Source: Tetracentron sinense
Taxonomy: Eukaryota; Streptophyta; Magnoliopsida; Trochodendrales; Trochodendraceae
DNA length: 64,000 bases
Reading direction: 5' to 3'
NCBI GenBank assembly: GCA_015143295.1
Contig: CM026570.1
Location: 6,038,047 to 6,102,046 of the forward strand
In this document: one piece after another, positions 54,660-64,000 of the stretch
How the letters are laid out: the number at the start of each line of letters is the position of its first letter
Numbering within the stretch: position 1 is the first letter of the stretch
The notes under the pieces: generated by a model
Databases searched by the model: none
What the model saw: the letters and a program-made list of their open reading frames with translations, nothing else
What the model was told of the DNA's origin: nothing
Translations under genes and position numbers: made by a program

Positions 54660-55355
54660 CAGTGTATTTCTTCACAATTAAATAGTATTAATTAAATTTG
54701 AATTTAGGATTTGATTAGGTATGATTAGATTAGGATTATCTTTGAGAGATTTTTCTACATTAGGAGTTTTAGAATATTATTTAAACCCTTTTACGATTCT
54801 TGTAAATCATCTAAGATAATTCTCAATAGAATCAACTTCTCTTTATAATATCAGAGCGGGAGATCCATTGCATGTATTAATATTTATTGTTTGATTACGT
54901 GTTTCCAGCGGGCGACATTACCACTACCCGTCAGGACTGAAGTTCAGTAACTTTCTTGTTTTCCTATCATCAAAGCCACTATATATGTTAGCATGATTGG
55001 TCTAGTTTTGTTTTTTGAAATCCTCTTTAATGGTTGCCATATAATTGTATCTCCTTTTATTTTATTGAAGACCTCTCTAACTAGAGTTTTTCTTCATATT
55101 ACAAATCATTCTTCGGGTGCTTTGGGAGACAATCATGATAACTTGATCTAGTGAGCTACCGGCTCCGACAGATTCATAAATATGAACGGGATGCAACAAA
55201 GATAGACTTCACAAACTAGCGATGACTATTAAGCAAGATTAGGAATACCTTTGAGAGATCTTTCTATATTAGAAGTCTTGGAATATTATTTAAACCCTCT
55301 TAGGATTCATGTAAATCATCTAAGATAATTCTCAATGGAATCAATTTCTCTTTAT
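54660..55355 (+). mobile_element. TRIM retrotransposon, plus orientation
   Basis: The first LTR (about 54660-54842) ends AATCAACTTCTCTTTATA and is followed by ATATCAGAGCGGG at 54847-54858, a good tRNA-Met primer-binding site. The second LTR (about 55225-55350) repeats CTTTGAGAGATCTTTCTA, TTGGAATATTATTTAAACCC and GTAAATCATCTAAGATAATT. The internal part contains GACTTCACAAACTAGCG as in the inverted copy at 51675-52357. Exact LTR starts are uncertain. Confidence 0.75.
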
Positions 55356-55566
55356 TTTTGAACCAGAGAAAGCTAGGGTTAGTCATATCAGACCTGATAT
55401 ATTTAAAAAATAGAAGAAGAAAAAAAACAAAAGAAGAAGAACAAGATACCCCCCCTAAAATGAATCAAAAGACCCAAAGCGGGAGACCGAACACAACCAT
55501 CCAGAAGATAAAGGCAGTAAGCCTCAACCCAAACATCCCAAGAGCACAAATACTCAATATTCTCAC

Positions 55567-57893
55567 TGTGAGCATGAATTTTTCTACCCACTTTCACATT
55601 TGTGGTTTGATTAAGAGTCGCCACCTATTCATTCTTAGGGATAGGTCCCAAGTGATTTGGATAAGGCAAATGATCTATTAGAGTTAGGGTAAGCGGTTTG
55701 ATTAAGTCCTGGGGAAGGTGTTAGGCACCCCAAGACTCCCATTTTGTAATGGTTACCTACTCCCTAAATTTAAGCCAAATTTAATGTCAATATTAATTAA
55801 AATGTCTAAATGTTTAATCAAATGCTAATCCAAGAAAGAAAGAAAGCTAGATTGGCTAGGGTCGAACCCGGGTTGGGATGCTTACGTACTCACATTGGGG
55901 TGAGATCAGACCGAGCGTAGTTCTGGCACATGAGCCCGTGCCAAGGCTAAGGGTGCGTGTGTGTGTACATAAGGTGGTCAAGGGTCTAGCCTAGGGGCTA
56001 GGGTTTAGTTGACCGGGTTGGTCAAGTGCAAGGTCTAAGTCTAACCGCGGTTAAAAGGGTGTTAACCATGGTTGAGTAGGCTAACCAAGATCTAGCAAGC
56101 ATGTTTTTGGTATTTTGGTATTTTTAGATTTTTTTGGTATTTTGAGATTTTATGATGTTTTTGGTATTTTGAGATTTTATTATGTTTTTTTTTTGGATTT
56201 TCATATAGGTGAGATTTTGGCAAACTTAACTAAAGTCAAATTTAATTCAAGAGAAAGGCTAAGGAAAAGTTAGGCTAAAAGATTATATTTAGGACATAAA
56301 GAGGGGTGTGCATTGTGAATAGTAAATGGTCTATTGCCAACACCTATTTTGTTGGATTGGTGTTGATAATAAATCAAATACCATTGTCTTTTATATGAGG
56401 TATTTTAGATTAAAGTCCTCTTTAAGTCCTTAGGTCCTTAAATCATCATTTATCCATTCAAAATAGAACATGAAGAAAAAAGAAATAAATGAAAAAGTGA
56501 CAAGTGAAGAAAATGAAAACTCATCATCTCCTCTCTAATGTAGTCCATTTACACCATTATGAATGATGTAATGAGATTCAACTATGAAAATTGGAGTGAT
56601 GATGAGTTTCCCAAATGATTCTAGAAGAAGGACTAGAATTAAAATGAAGAAACAAAATAAAAAAGAGAGGTATAGCTTTAGCTTCCACTCTCTATGGGCC
56701 TACCCATATCCACACTAGTAGGTACATATGAAAGAAAGAAATATTTACATGAGAGAAAAAATAAGACATCTCCTTTCTTTTGAGGTGGAGTCCCTCTACA
56801 CCATTAGATTAGTATAGAGAGACCCAATTAAACTTGAGAAAAGAAAGGTCTTCCCAAATTATTCTAGAAGAAGACTACAAAAAAAAAAAAGATATGATGT
56901 AAATTAAGAAGAAGATAAAGAATAAAAGGAGGAGTGCCTACTCCTCAAAGACTACTTCTCCAATGCTCCAAGAGGTGATGAGTTTTTAGAGTCCACAAAA
57001 GAAGAGAGTTAGTGAAGAACTCTAGGCTTTTACTCCTAGAATTCTCTACACACTTTAAACCTTGGCTTCTTCTAACTTTCTTCAAGGGTAAAAAGAAATA
57101 AAAGAGGTGAGAGGAGGAAGAGCTAGGGTTTCCACTTGAGATTTTGGAGGTGGAAGAAATGGCTTGTGAGGGTCTTGTATTTATAGAGGTTTCAAGGGGT
57201 TGTGGCAATTTGGTGATTAATAGAGGGTTGGGTGAGAAGAAGGGAGGTAATTGGTTGGTCAAAATTGATGTGGTTGGTGATTGGGTAATAAAAAAGGTAT
57301 GTACTTGATGAGAAGTGATTGGGTGGTCAAAAGGAGAGTAAGAGAATTGATTATTTTGTAAGATGTGTAAGAATGAGTTGTAAGAGGTGTAAGGGAGTAT
57401 GGGAGGTGATTGGTTAGTAAAAAAGGTGTGTACTTGGTGAGAGATGATTGGGTGGTCAAAAAGGTGTGTAAACATAAAAATGAGGCTATTTGGGGTTTGA
57501 AGAAAAAATAAAAGGTCTTTTGTAGGAAAGTGAAAAGTGGACTTGGGTTAGTGGGTCTTGGATATGGGTTGAATGGATGTGGGTATGTGGACTAGATCTT
57601 ATGGATCATGGGTTGTTAGTAGATGGGTCATGAGTTATGGTTATTGGACTTTAGCTATGACAATTGGGCTTGAGCTATGGTAATTAGGCTTTCACTAAAG
57701 CAATTGAGTTTTGCCTAAGACAATTGGGTAATTAGGCTTGGCTACTTGGGCTTGGGTAATGGAATTAAGTAATTGGGCTTGATTGAGTTGTTTGGGTACA
57801 AGTTTGGCCAAATGGGCTTGGGCCTTGGGTAAACCTTAGAGCATTTGAAGAAGTGGGAAGAGGAATAGGGGGTGCAAAAATAGGGTGCTTACA
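55567..57893 (+). mobile_element. Solo LTR of a long-LTR retrotransposon, copy B
   Basis: A 2327-bp unit starting TGTGAGCATG and ending GGGTGCTTACA, flanked by a perfect 5-bp target duplication CTCAC (55562-55566 and 57894-57898). Its first 500 bp match 25492-26000 closely (GGGGAAGGTGTTAGGCACCC, GAGATCAGACCGAGCGTAGT, GCTAGGGTTTAGTTGACCGG); later parts are diverged. The 176-codon minus-strand frame at 56945-57475 lies within it, consists of imperfect repeats of HPITSHQVHTFF type, and is a translation of repetitive LTR sequence. Confidence 0.85.
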
Positions 57894-58548
57894 CTCACCT
57901 CTCATACTCATACTCATACTCATACTTATAATCATACTCGGCCAAAATATCGGTTTTGTCCACCATCACTAGAGTGTGCATAGTCACTTGGACTTCCTAA
58001 TGCACATAATCCTCATCATTTGAACGACGAATAGGAGGGGGACTTATACGCTGATAGACGGGTTTAGAGGAATGAAGTCTTCCTCTGAACACCCATCCTC
58101 TATGGTTTGTTGTCTATCTTTTGGGTTGCAATGGAAGTTGCTTCTCTGCATCGCTGGATGTAGTGTTGCTCTCTCCTGTAAGAAAATCATTATTAAAAAA
58201 ATAATATAATAGAAAAACAACAACAATTGTAGAAAGTTACAATAAGTCATTTTTTTGACACAATAGTTTTTCTTATTGGTTAAATTATTATTGTTCTCTC
58301 CTTTTGCCTTTTTTTGGTATACTCAATAACACCATAAAGTGATTACTGAAGGCAAAGAAAGGAAACACACACACTCATACCCCACATGCAGACACACACA
58401 CTTCCCTTTTCCTATTATTCTATTCTTCTGGCTTTTCATTTTTCTTCAATGGGATTCGAATCAGGAAAAGGTGGGTCTGTATTGGATAAACTCAATCTTA
58501 TTTTATCCGCCTAAGCAGATGCTACCGGCTAGGCGGCTACCCAAATAG
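57894..58548. other. Intergenic DNA
   Basis: CATACT repeats at 57905-57940; no gene. The frames at 58044-58250 and 58339-58548 have no recognisable features. Confidence 0.4.
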
Positions 58549-58838
58549 GGCCTCAGATTCTCTTGGCTGATGCCAGAAAAGTGGTCTTGGCCACCCCCCA
58601 CATTAAGCTACATGTGGTTGGAGAAGTCATTTCATGGGCTCATGATTTTGACTTCTCCATAGATTATTTGACACATGAAAATAAAGTGGTGAAATAAAAG
58701 AAGAGAGATATCAAGTGGGGAGAAGTCAAAATCATGGGAGAAAATGAAATGACTTCTCCCTTTTATGCCACATGTGGCTTAATATGTGGTGGCCCCCAAG
58801 ACCACTATTCTGGCATCAGCCAGAGAGAATCTGAGGCC
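58549..58838. mobile_element. Mutator-like MITE, third copy
   Basis: Ends GGCCTCAGATTCTCTTGGCT and, in reverse complement, GGCCTCAGATTCTCTCTGGC. The interior matches the copies at 17027 and 33794 (CATGATTTTGACTTCTCCA). No exact 9-bp duplication found. Confidence 0.7.
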
Positions 58839-58949
58839 TAATAGACATATGAGACATGCTAACCCAGTCTCATCAGGAAATTAAGAAGGAGAAAATTGAA
58901 ATTACAGTAGTGACCCCATTCCATTAAAACAATTCAAATGACAGTGGTG

Positions 58950-59085
58950 ACCCATTCCATAATTGATTTACCTTATAGTAGCATGAAATGGAGCGGTTCA
59001 GATCCCATATATGAGTCACCATTCCATAATTGATTTACCTTATAGTAGCATGAAATGGAGCGGTTCAGATCCGATATATAACTCA
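58950..59085. repeat. 67-bp direct tandem duplication
   Basis: ATTCCATAATTGATTTACCT begins at 58954 and again at 59021, and identity continues through AGCATGAAATGGAGCGGTTC. It is nearly perfect, so recent. Confidence 0.85.
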
Positions 59086-60453
59086 TCAGCATTCATTTCA
59101 GAGGATATGAATTCTAAGAAGGATAGGGATGGGGGGACCCAAAAGACCTCTGCCCTTCCATCGATCCTTCCTCCATTCATACGTATTTCATACATTATAT
59201 ACTAGCAATAACCCCGTGCAATGCAGGGATGGGAATAAAAAAATAAAAATAATAAATCATTGCATACTCTCTCTATCTCTCTTATTACAATTTCTTAAAA
59301 TTTCTCTACATTCTCTTTTTTGTCCCTCTTTTCACAATCCCCTAAAACATCTCTCTACATTCTCTCTATCTTTCTTATCTCTATCCCTCTTATCATAATC
59401 TCTTAAAATCTCTTCATTTCTAAAGGTGCCAGAGAGAGATAACGGTTGAGATTAAAGATACAACAGTGGAGGGAACAATCTCGTAAAATCCCTCTAATGG
59501 TGTTTGAATTGAGAGGGAGAGTTGAGATTAAAGAATAATGTTATGTGACATCCTTAAAATAGAACTCATAGAATTCTTGGGATTAAAGATTGGAGAACAA
59601 AGAGAGAGGGTCAAGTGACACTTATTTCTTTATATTTATTGTAGTATGGATAGATATGGAGTTGGGTTAGTTGACACGGTTGTCCCATTGAGAATCCAAC
59701 AACCCAACTTTGATTGGTGTGGGCCCACCGTTTAATGCATGTTAGGCCATCAATGTTGGGCCATTGAATTCTTGATTGGACGGGCACCCAAATTTCTTAT
59801 CCTTCATAGGATAGGGTCCATATTTAAAAGGTCGGGTTTGGAGGGGACATAGTAGATTGAGCAGTGATTAGCAGACCCATGGGTCGCCCTACTTATCTTA
59901 CCCTTGTCCTCATGTCCCTTTTAACACCCCTTTAACCCTAGTTAAGCTTAAGAAAATAAAAGTTCAGATTTTGTTTTTTTTTTTTTCTAAAGACGGAGGT
60001 TGGATTGCTTAACATTAGGGGTGAGTGAATCTTAACCACAATTGGTGTTTGTTTAAGAGCGGAGAGTGGACCAATGAAAGACCAGTCATTCGTTACATAA
60101 TGGAAACCCCAGGTCCGTTAACTATTTCCCCTAGCGGATTCAATCGGAGTTTGGTCTCGCACTTGATTTCAGGTTTGGATTGGATGAATTATAGGGTCCG
60201 TTCCTGCACATGCACAGCCCAGTTCCAACCCGAACCATTGAAAACTACTAATTTTATTAGTGGCTAAGGGTATTTTCATCATTTCAGAATGTTTACGGTC
60301 GTAACTCGTAACCCTACAGTTGTAGTAAGAACACGAAGGTCGTTATCAAACAAATGATAAGAGAGAATTGGGGGAATCCAAATGAAAAAAGAACATTCCT
60401 ATTTCAATCTTCTTGCTTAAAGTTTAAACAATGCAACCCACCACCCCCCCCAC
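59086..60453. other. Intergenic DNA upstream of GRX copy 7
   Basis: 59215-59400 has TC-rich repeats (CATTCTCTCTATCTTTCTTA type). 59910-60060 is a TGTCCCTTTTAACACCCCTT MITE fragment. No gene is supported. Confidence 0.45.
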
Positions 60454-60460
60454 CCGCCTG

Positions 60461-60468
60461 TATAAATA
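60461..60468 (+). promoter_or_regulatory. TATA box of GRX copy 7
   Basis: CCTGTATAAATA matches the promoter of copy 5 at 42033-42042 exactly over the core, and lies 190 bp before the ATG. Confidence 0.7.
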
Positions 60469-60653
60469 ACTTTGGCCATGAAATCTCTAAGTTCACAGCA
60501 CCCCATCTCGATCTTCTAATCGCATTTGGACATTCATAATTAGTGTTTTCTTGAGCTTTTATTTGAAATCAAGTTCAAAATCAGCTTTAATTGATCCTTA
60601 GGTAGCTGCATTGGTATTTTTCTCTAGTCATACGTACGTGTTCGAAGAAATTA

Positions 60654-60962
60654 ATGGATAGCGTAACGATATTAGGGTCGCAGAAGGCAGTAGTGATCTT
60701 CAGTAAGAGCTCATGCTGTATGTGCCATACTGTCAAGAGTTTATTCTACAACCTTGGGGTGAGCCCAGCGATTTACGAGCTCGACGAGGAACCAAGAGGG
60801 AGAGAAATGGAGAGAGCACTCCAGAGCCTGGGTTGTGACCCTTCGGTACCGGCTGTGTTCATTGGGGGGCGACTGGTGAACTCAACAAAGACAGTCATGT
60901 CTCTCCACCTCTGTGGCTCTATTGTACCAATGCTTAGAGAGGCAGGAGCCATTTGGCTCTAG
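60654..60962 (+). CDS. CC-type glutaredoxin, copy 7, canonical
   Basis: A 102-residue class III glutaredoxin: [20 protein letters not shown], active site CCMC at 21-24, SVP and GG at the glutathione site, SLHL before the C-terminal helix, and AGAIWL at the end. Every family hallmark is present, including the terminal Leu that copies 1 and 2 have replaced by Val. The start is supported by family length and by the TATA box 190 bp upstream. Family members bind glutathione and TGA bZIP factors and modulate transcription in development, nitrogen or stress responses; which of these applies cannot be read here. It is the best candidate for an ancestral-like functional gene in the window. Confidence 0.95.
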   Translation: MDSVTILGSQKAVVIFSKSSCCMCHTVKSLFYNLGVSPAIYELDEEPRGREMERALQSLGCDPSVPAVFIGGRLVNSTKTVMSLHLCGSIVPMLREAGAIWL

Positions 60963-61165
60963 TAATTAACACTAAACCTCACCATGTTAGAAGAATAAGG
61001 TCAGCTTGCTTGTCTGCTTCACCACCTTCCAAGGAGTATGAAAATAATCTATAGAATCCTTAATTTGTACTTCTTAAGTGTAGTAACAGCTTTTGATTCC
61101 CATATGCAAATATCATACAATCATCTTAATTAAGTAATGAGGTTAAATAAAATAGGAGCTCTAGT

Positions 61166-61440
61166 GTGGTGATCTTTAGTAGTGAGGATCTTGTTGCTTG
61201 TGACATATACACAATCAAGATCTTGGGTTGTCTAGGGCTCAACCAGATGGTTCACCAGCTTGATGAAGATGTCATAGGAACAGAAATGGAGATGGGGTGC
61301 AACCCTGCTGTACCTACACCCTGCTGTTCCAGCTGTGTTTGTTCATTGGTGATGAGTTAGTGTGTGGTGCCCATCGTATCATGTCCCTTCACCTCTGTGA
61401 CAACCTAATCCCATTGAGCAAATTAAAAAAATCACTGGAT
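61166..61440 (+). pseudogene. CC-type glutaredoxin, copy 8, fragment
   Basis: Starts inside the conserved VVIFSS strand; the active-site region reads LVACD, with no CCMC. Recognisable pieces follow in one frame: HQLDED, then an in-frame loss before MGCNPAVP. A duplicated CTACACCCTGCTGT-like stretch then shifts the frame. Further pieces resembling AVF, MSLHLCDNLIP appear up to about 61425. No start is seen. It lies 200 bp downstream of copy 7, suggesting local tandem duplication followed by decay. Confidence 0.8.
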
Positions 61441-63000
61441 GTACTAGCACTATATTCCGTTGCACCACATTAGGGTATACGTATTTTTTATCAATACTTG
61501 TGCAACGATTAAGTCCTTATTACCATAAGTAGATATACTATTTTCCATACTTTTTTTATCAAGAAAATTTAGGGGTGGTAATTGAGCCGAGTTCGGACTT
61601 CAAAACCTTTGTAAATGTGTCGTTCTTCGGACCGAGCTTCTTTAAAATTTAAGCCCAAACCCGATTCATTGCCCCCCCCCCCCAAGAAAAATGTTAGGAA
61701 CAGCTGTTAGATTTGCAGCATAAACTCATAATGGAGAGCTAACCCCAATGGCAGGGATGGCAACGGGCTGGGTTAATCGAGTAACCCGCCCCTATTGGGA
61801 CAGGCTTGGGAGGTTCATAAAAGGGGTAGGGGCGGAGATGAAAAATGAGGGGTAAATCCAACCCGGGGATTTAATTTGTCTTGCCTCATTTATAATTTAA
61901 ATGCTTATTTTACCCTTAAATTAATTTTAAAATTACCTTAATATCTTACTTATAGTATGGAGTACCGAACCGACCCGCCCAAACTCACCCCTACTAGTGC
62001 TTAATGAGATGGGGCAGGACAAGGGACAGGCTAAGAAAGGTTTTGATAAACAGGGATGGGGTCACCCACCCAGCCCTGATCCAGGTTTAGGACAAGAAGG
62101 GGTAAGATTCTTCCCATTAGAGAGGGGTAGGATTGGAGCGCCTCAGCCCAAACCCGCCCCAATGCCATCCTTCCAGATTTGGCTCTACTTATTTTGTTTT
62201 TTCTAATGTCACATTAGCTTTTATCTCGACCATTTACTAATTGAATTAAATTAGAGGGTTAAGATTTGGAGTACTTGTAGACTTACCCACTAGGAAGTTT
62301 CGAAACTTTCCCTGTGTACACCAAAGTAAGTCAAGGACGGGGGAGTTGAACACATAACCATAGGGAGCAAACCCGGGACACTAGCCAACTGCACCAACTC
62401 CTGGGTTTACTTTATGTACACAAAGCGAGTGTGCTTACCAACCCATTCAAACTGGAAACTGACACGCCGGCCAACCAACCAGCAGTAAGACTAACGGAAT
62501 CATGGTGGAGTCCAAATGATGTTGGGTTGGTCAATTGTCGTATCCTGAGTCTGCTCTAAACCCTACCCATTTGTAACAGGATTGAGAACAAGGTATACCA
62601 GACAACTGCTCCTTGTTCCCTTCCTCTTTCAAGACTTTAACCTTCCAACAAAATACGTGACTCTCCCTTGTGATAAAAAATGATTGCATAGAATTATTGG
62701 ATGATTATAGTAGGGTTTAAAAAGATAGTAATTTGGATAAACGTAGAAACTATATCAAACTAATCATAATCAAAACTCAATCTCAATCAAAATCTAAATC
62801 TTTCTAATTGTGATGATGGTGATGATAGGGTGTATCTCACACATACCATAACCATACCTTCTCTATTATTCCACCTCAAACTCATGTAGATTTGAAAAAT
62901 ATGTGTGAGTGTGATACTCGATCAGGTAATGGAGCTTGCTAGTCATTCCAACATTGTTGCAGATTCCATGAACGTTGTAAATAGGTGTCAACCGTCATTG
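61441..63000. other. Intergenic DNA with degenerate repeats
   Basis: 61565-61680 (GGGGTGGTAATTGAGCCGAG) and 61748-62215 (GGGATGGCAACGGGCTGGG, then CCCGCCCCAATGCCATCC inverted at 62152-62170) look like ends of non-autonomous elements. The second pair forms an inverted repeat of about 420-bp span. No gene; the frame at 61997-62206 lies in it. Confidence 0.45.
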
Positions 63001-63017
63001 TTGTTGATGTGTTTTAT

Positions 63018-63875
63018 TTAGAACAAAATGTTCGCGAACTACTCGAGCTCGGCTCGATAAAAGTTCAAGTATCGTTCATTTATTTAGTAAACTAGTCGAG
63101 CTTGAACACCATTTTCAAGCTCGTTTAGTAAACGAACCGAGCTTGAACACACCCCTACTCGGCTCGATAAAAGCTCGGTTCGATTATATATATATATAAT
63201 TTATTTAAATACTAAAAATAAATATATTTATATATATTTTTTTTACTAGTGAAGTATATAGAAATATTTTAAAAATAATTCATGTTACCTGTGTCACATT
63301 TTCACTGACATTTAAAGTAAATATTTGGGAATAAAAGGTTAGTTATAATGGAAAATGTTTGAATGACATAAGTGGTAAATACATGAAAAAATTTCAATGG
63401 CATAACTGATAAATAAGTGGACTAAAGTGTGCATTTTTTTTCATATTGAAGTGTGTTTTGCGTGAGTGTTACGAATAGGGCCGGCCGGGTGGGACTAAAG
63501 TGTTGTGTTCCCTTGCTCGGAAGATTGTCCCACATCAGATAGGTATAGAATACCTTGAGGATGAGTTGGCTTTAAATAGTAGTGAAAAAAACAAGATACA
63601 CATGAAGCCCTTTAACACGAGCCAACTTAAATAGCTTGGCTCAATAAACTTTGCTCAGCTGCTTTAACTAGCCTCTTTTTTTTAAAACTTGGATTGTTAA
63701 CAAAGTCGAGCCGAGCTAAGCTCCTCATTTATTTTTTCATGAACCGATCCCGAGCCGAGCTCGAACAGTAATAGTTATGATTGAGCCAAGCTCTAGCCGA
63801 GTTCGAACATTAGTAAAACTCAATGAGTTGAGCCCGAACCACCTCACTACTCGACTCGACTCAATATCACCCCTA
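63018..63875. mobile_element. Inverted-repeat element rich in GAGCTCGGCTCG motifs
   Basis: The left part has repeated CTCGAGCTCGGCTCGATAA and GAGCTTGAACAC; the right part has inverted GAGCCGAGCTCGAACA, and ends with CAATATCACCCCTAAT. Subterminal motif density resembles hAT non-autonomous elements. An LTR-like piece (GATTGTCCCACATCAGATAG at about 63524) is nested near 63500-63640. Flanking duplications were not identified. Confidence 0.45.
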
Positions 63876-64000
63876 ATTGTATGGAGATAGAAGACAATTG
63901 AGCCTCAATGGGCTAGACCATGATGGGTCAATAAAAGGGGTAGACCTCAATGGGTCAAGACCTCAGTGGGCCACATATCCTCTTGGGAAATGAAATGGGC

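Noticed and set aside
56945..57475. 176-codon minus-strand frame
   Set aside because: It lies wholly inside a solo LTR, its repeats come from tandem DNA motifs, and the homologous LTR at 25 kb does not keep the frame.

Overview
The window reads as nuclear DNA of a flowering plant, probably a eudicot. It is AT-rich, carries very few intact genes among nested transposable elements (plant Copia protein remnants, solo LTRs, TRIMs, many MITEs), and its only recognisable gene family is the land-plant-specific CC-type (class III, ROXY-type) glutaredoxin family. No tRNA, rRNA or CRISPR array was seen.

Glutaredoxin cluster. Intact or nearly intact single-exon GRX genes lie at 10549-10860 (-), 19986-20294 (-), 31797-32108 (-), 47414-47713 (+) and 60654-60962 (+). 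Broken copies lie at 36230-39098 (-, split by a MITE and a Copia element), 42675-42984 (+, start lost and one-base frameshift) and 61166-61440 (+, active site lost). The first 160 bases are the promoter of another minus-strand copy whose coding region is off the left edge. The minus-strand copies sit in tandem units of about 7-12 kb. The units share a TATA box, a conserved promoter and a long conserved 5' flank (anchor blocks near 400, 11400, 21180, 32970 and 39780). The plus-strand copies are more diverged. A promoter remnant at 35790-35944 that stops just before where its TATA box should be, and shared 3'-flank blocks at 8.5-9.85 kb and 44.2-45.4 kb, suggest that the ancestral unit was a divergent pair of GRX genes, one partner of which was lost repeatedly. 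The genes are related paralogues, not an operon. By family knowledge they encode small redox or adaptor proteins that bind TGA bZIP factors. The 31.8 kb copy has lost the first active-site cysteine, and the 47.4 kb copy has lost the C-terminal tryptophan motif.

Layout. 0-10 kb: flank of the off-edge GRX, split by a 4.75 kb foldback element (2357-7108), then 3' flank. 10-20 kb: GRX copy 1, nested MITEs, an LTR-like region with a 23-bp hairpin array (15150-15287), and a complete 362-bp TRIM (19174-19535). 20-32 kb: GRX copy 2, Copia-like LTR remnants, a 2.25 kb solo LTR (25492-27740), palindrome-rich AT DNA and a decayed Copia pol region. 32-43 kb: GRX copy 3, a dimeric SINE-like insertion, MITEs, the doubly interrupted GRX copy 4, and the frameshifted plus-strand copy 5. 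43-64 kb: GRX copies 6 and 7 and the fragment 8, separated by hAT-like elements, two TRIMs of one family in opposite orientation, a 2.33 kb solo LTR with a perfect 5-bp target duplication, and further repeats.

Most other open reading frames are chance frames in repeats, especially in the foldback element and the long solo LTRs, and are not annotated as genes. Assignments rest on reading the sequence and on knowledge of the families; no database search was possible.
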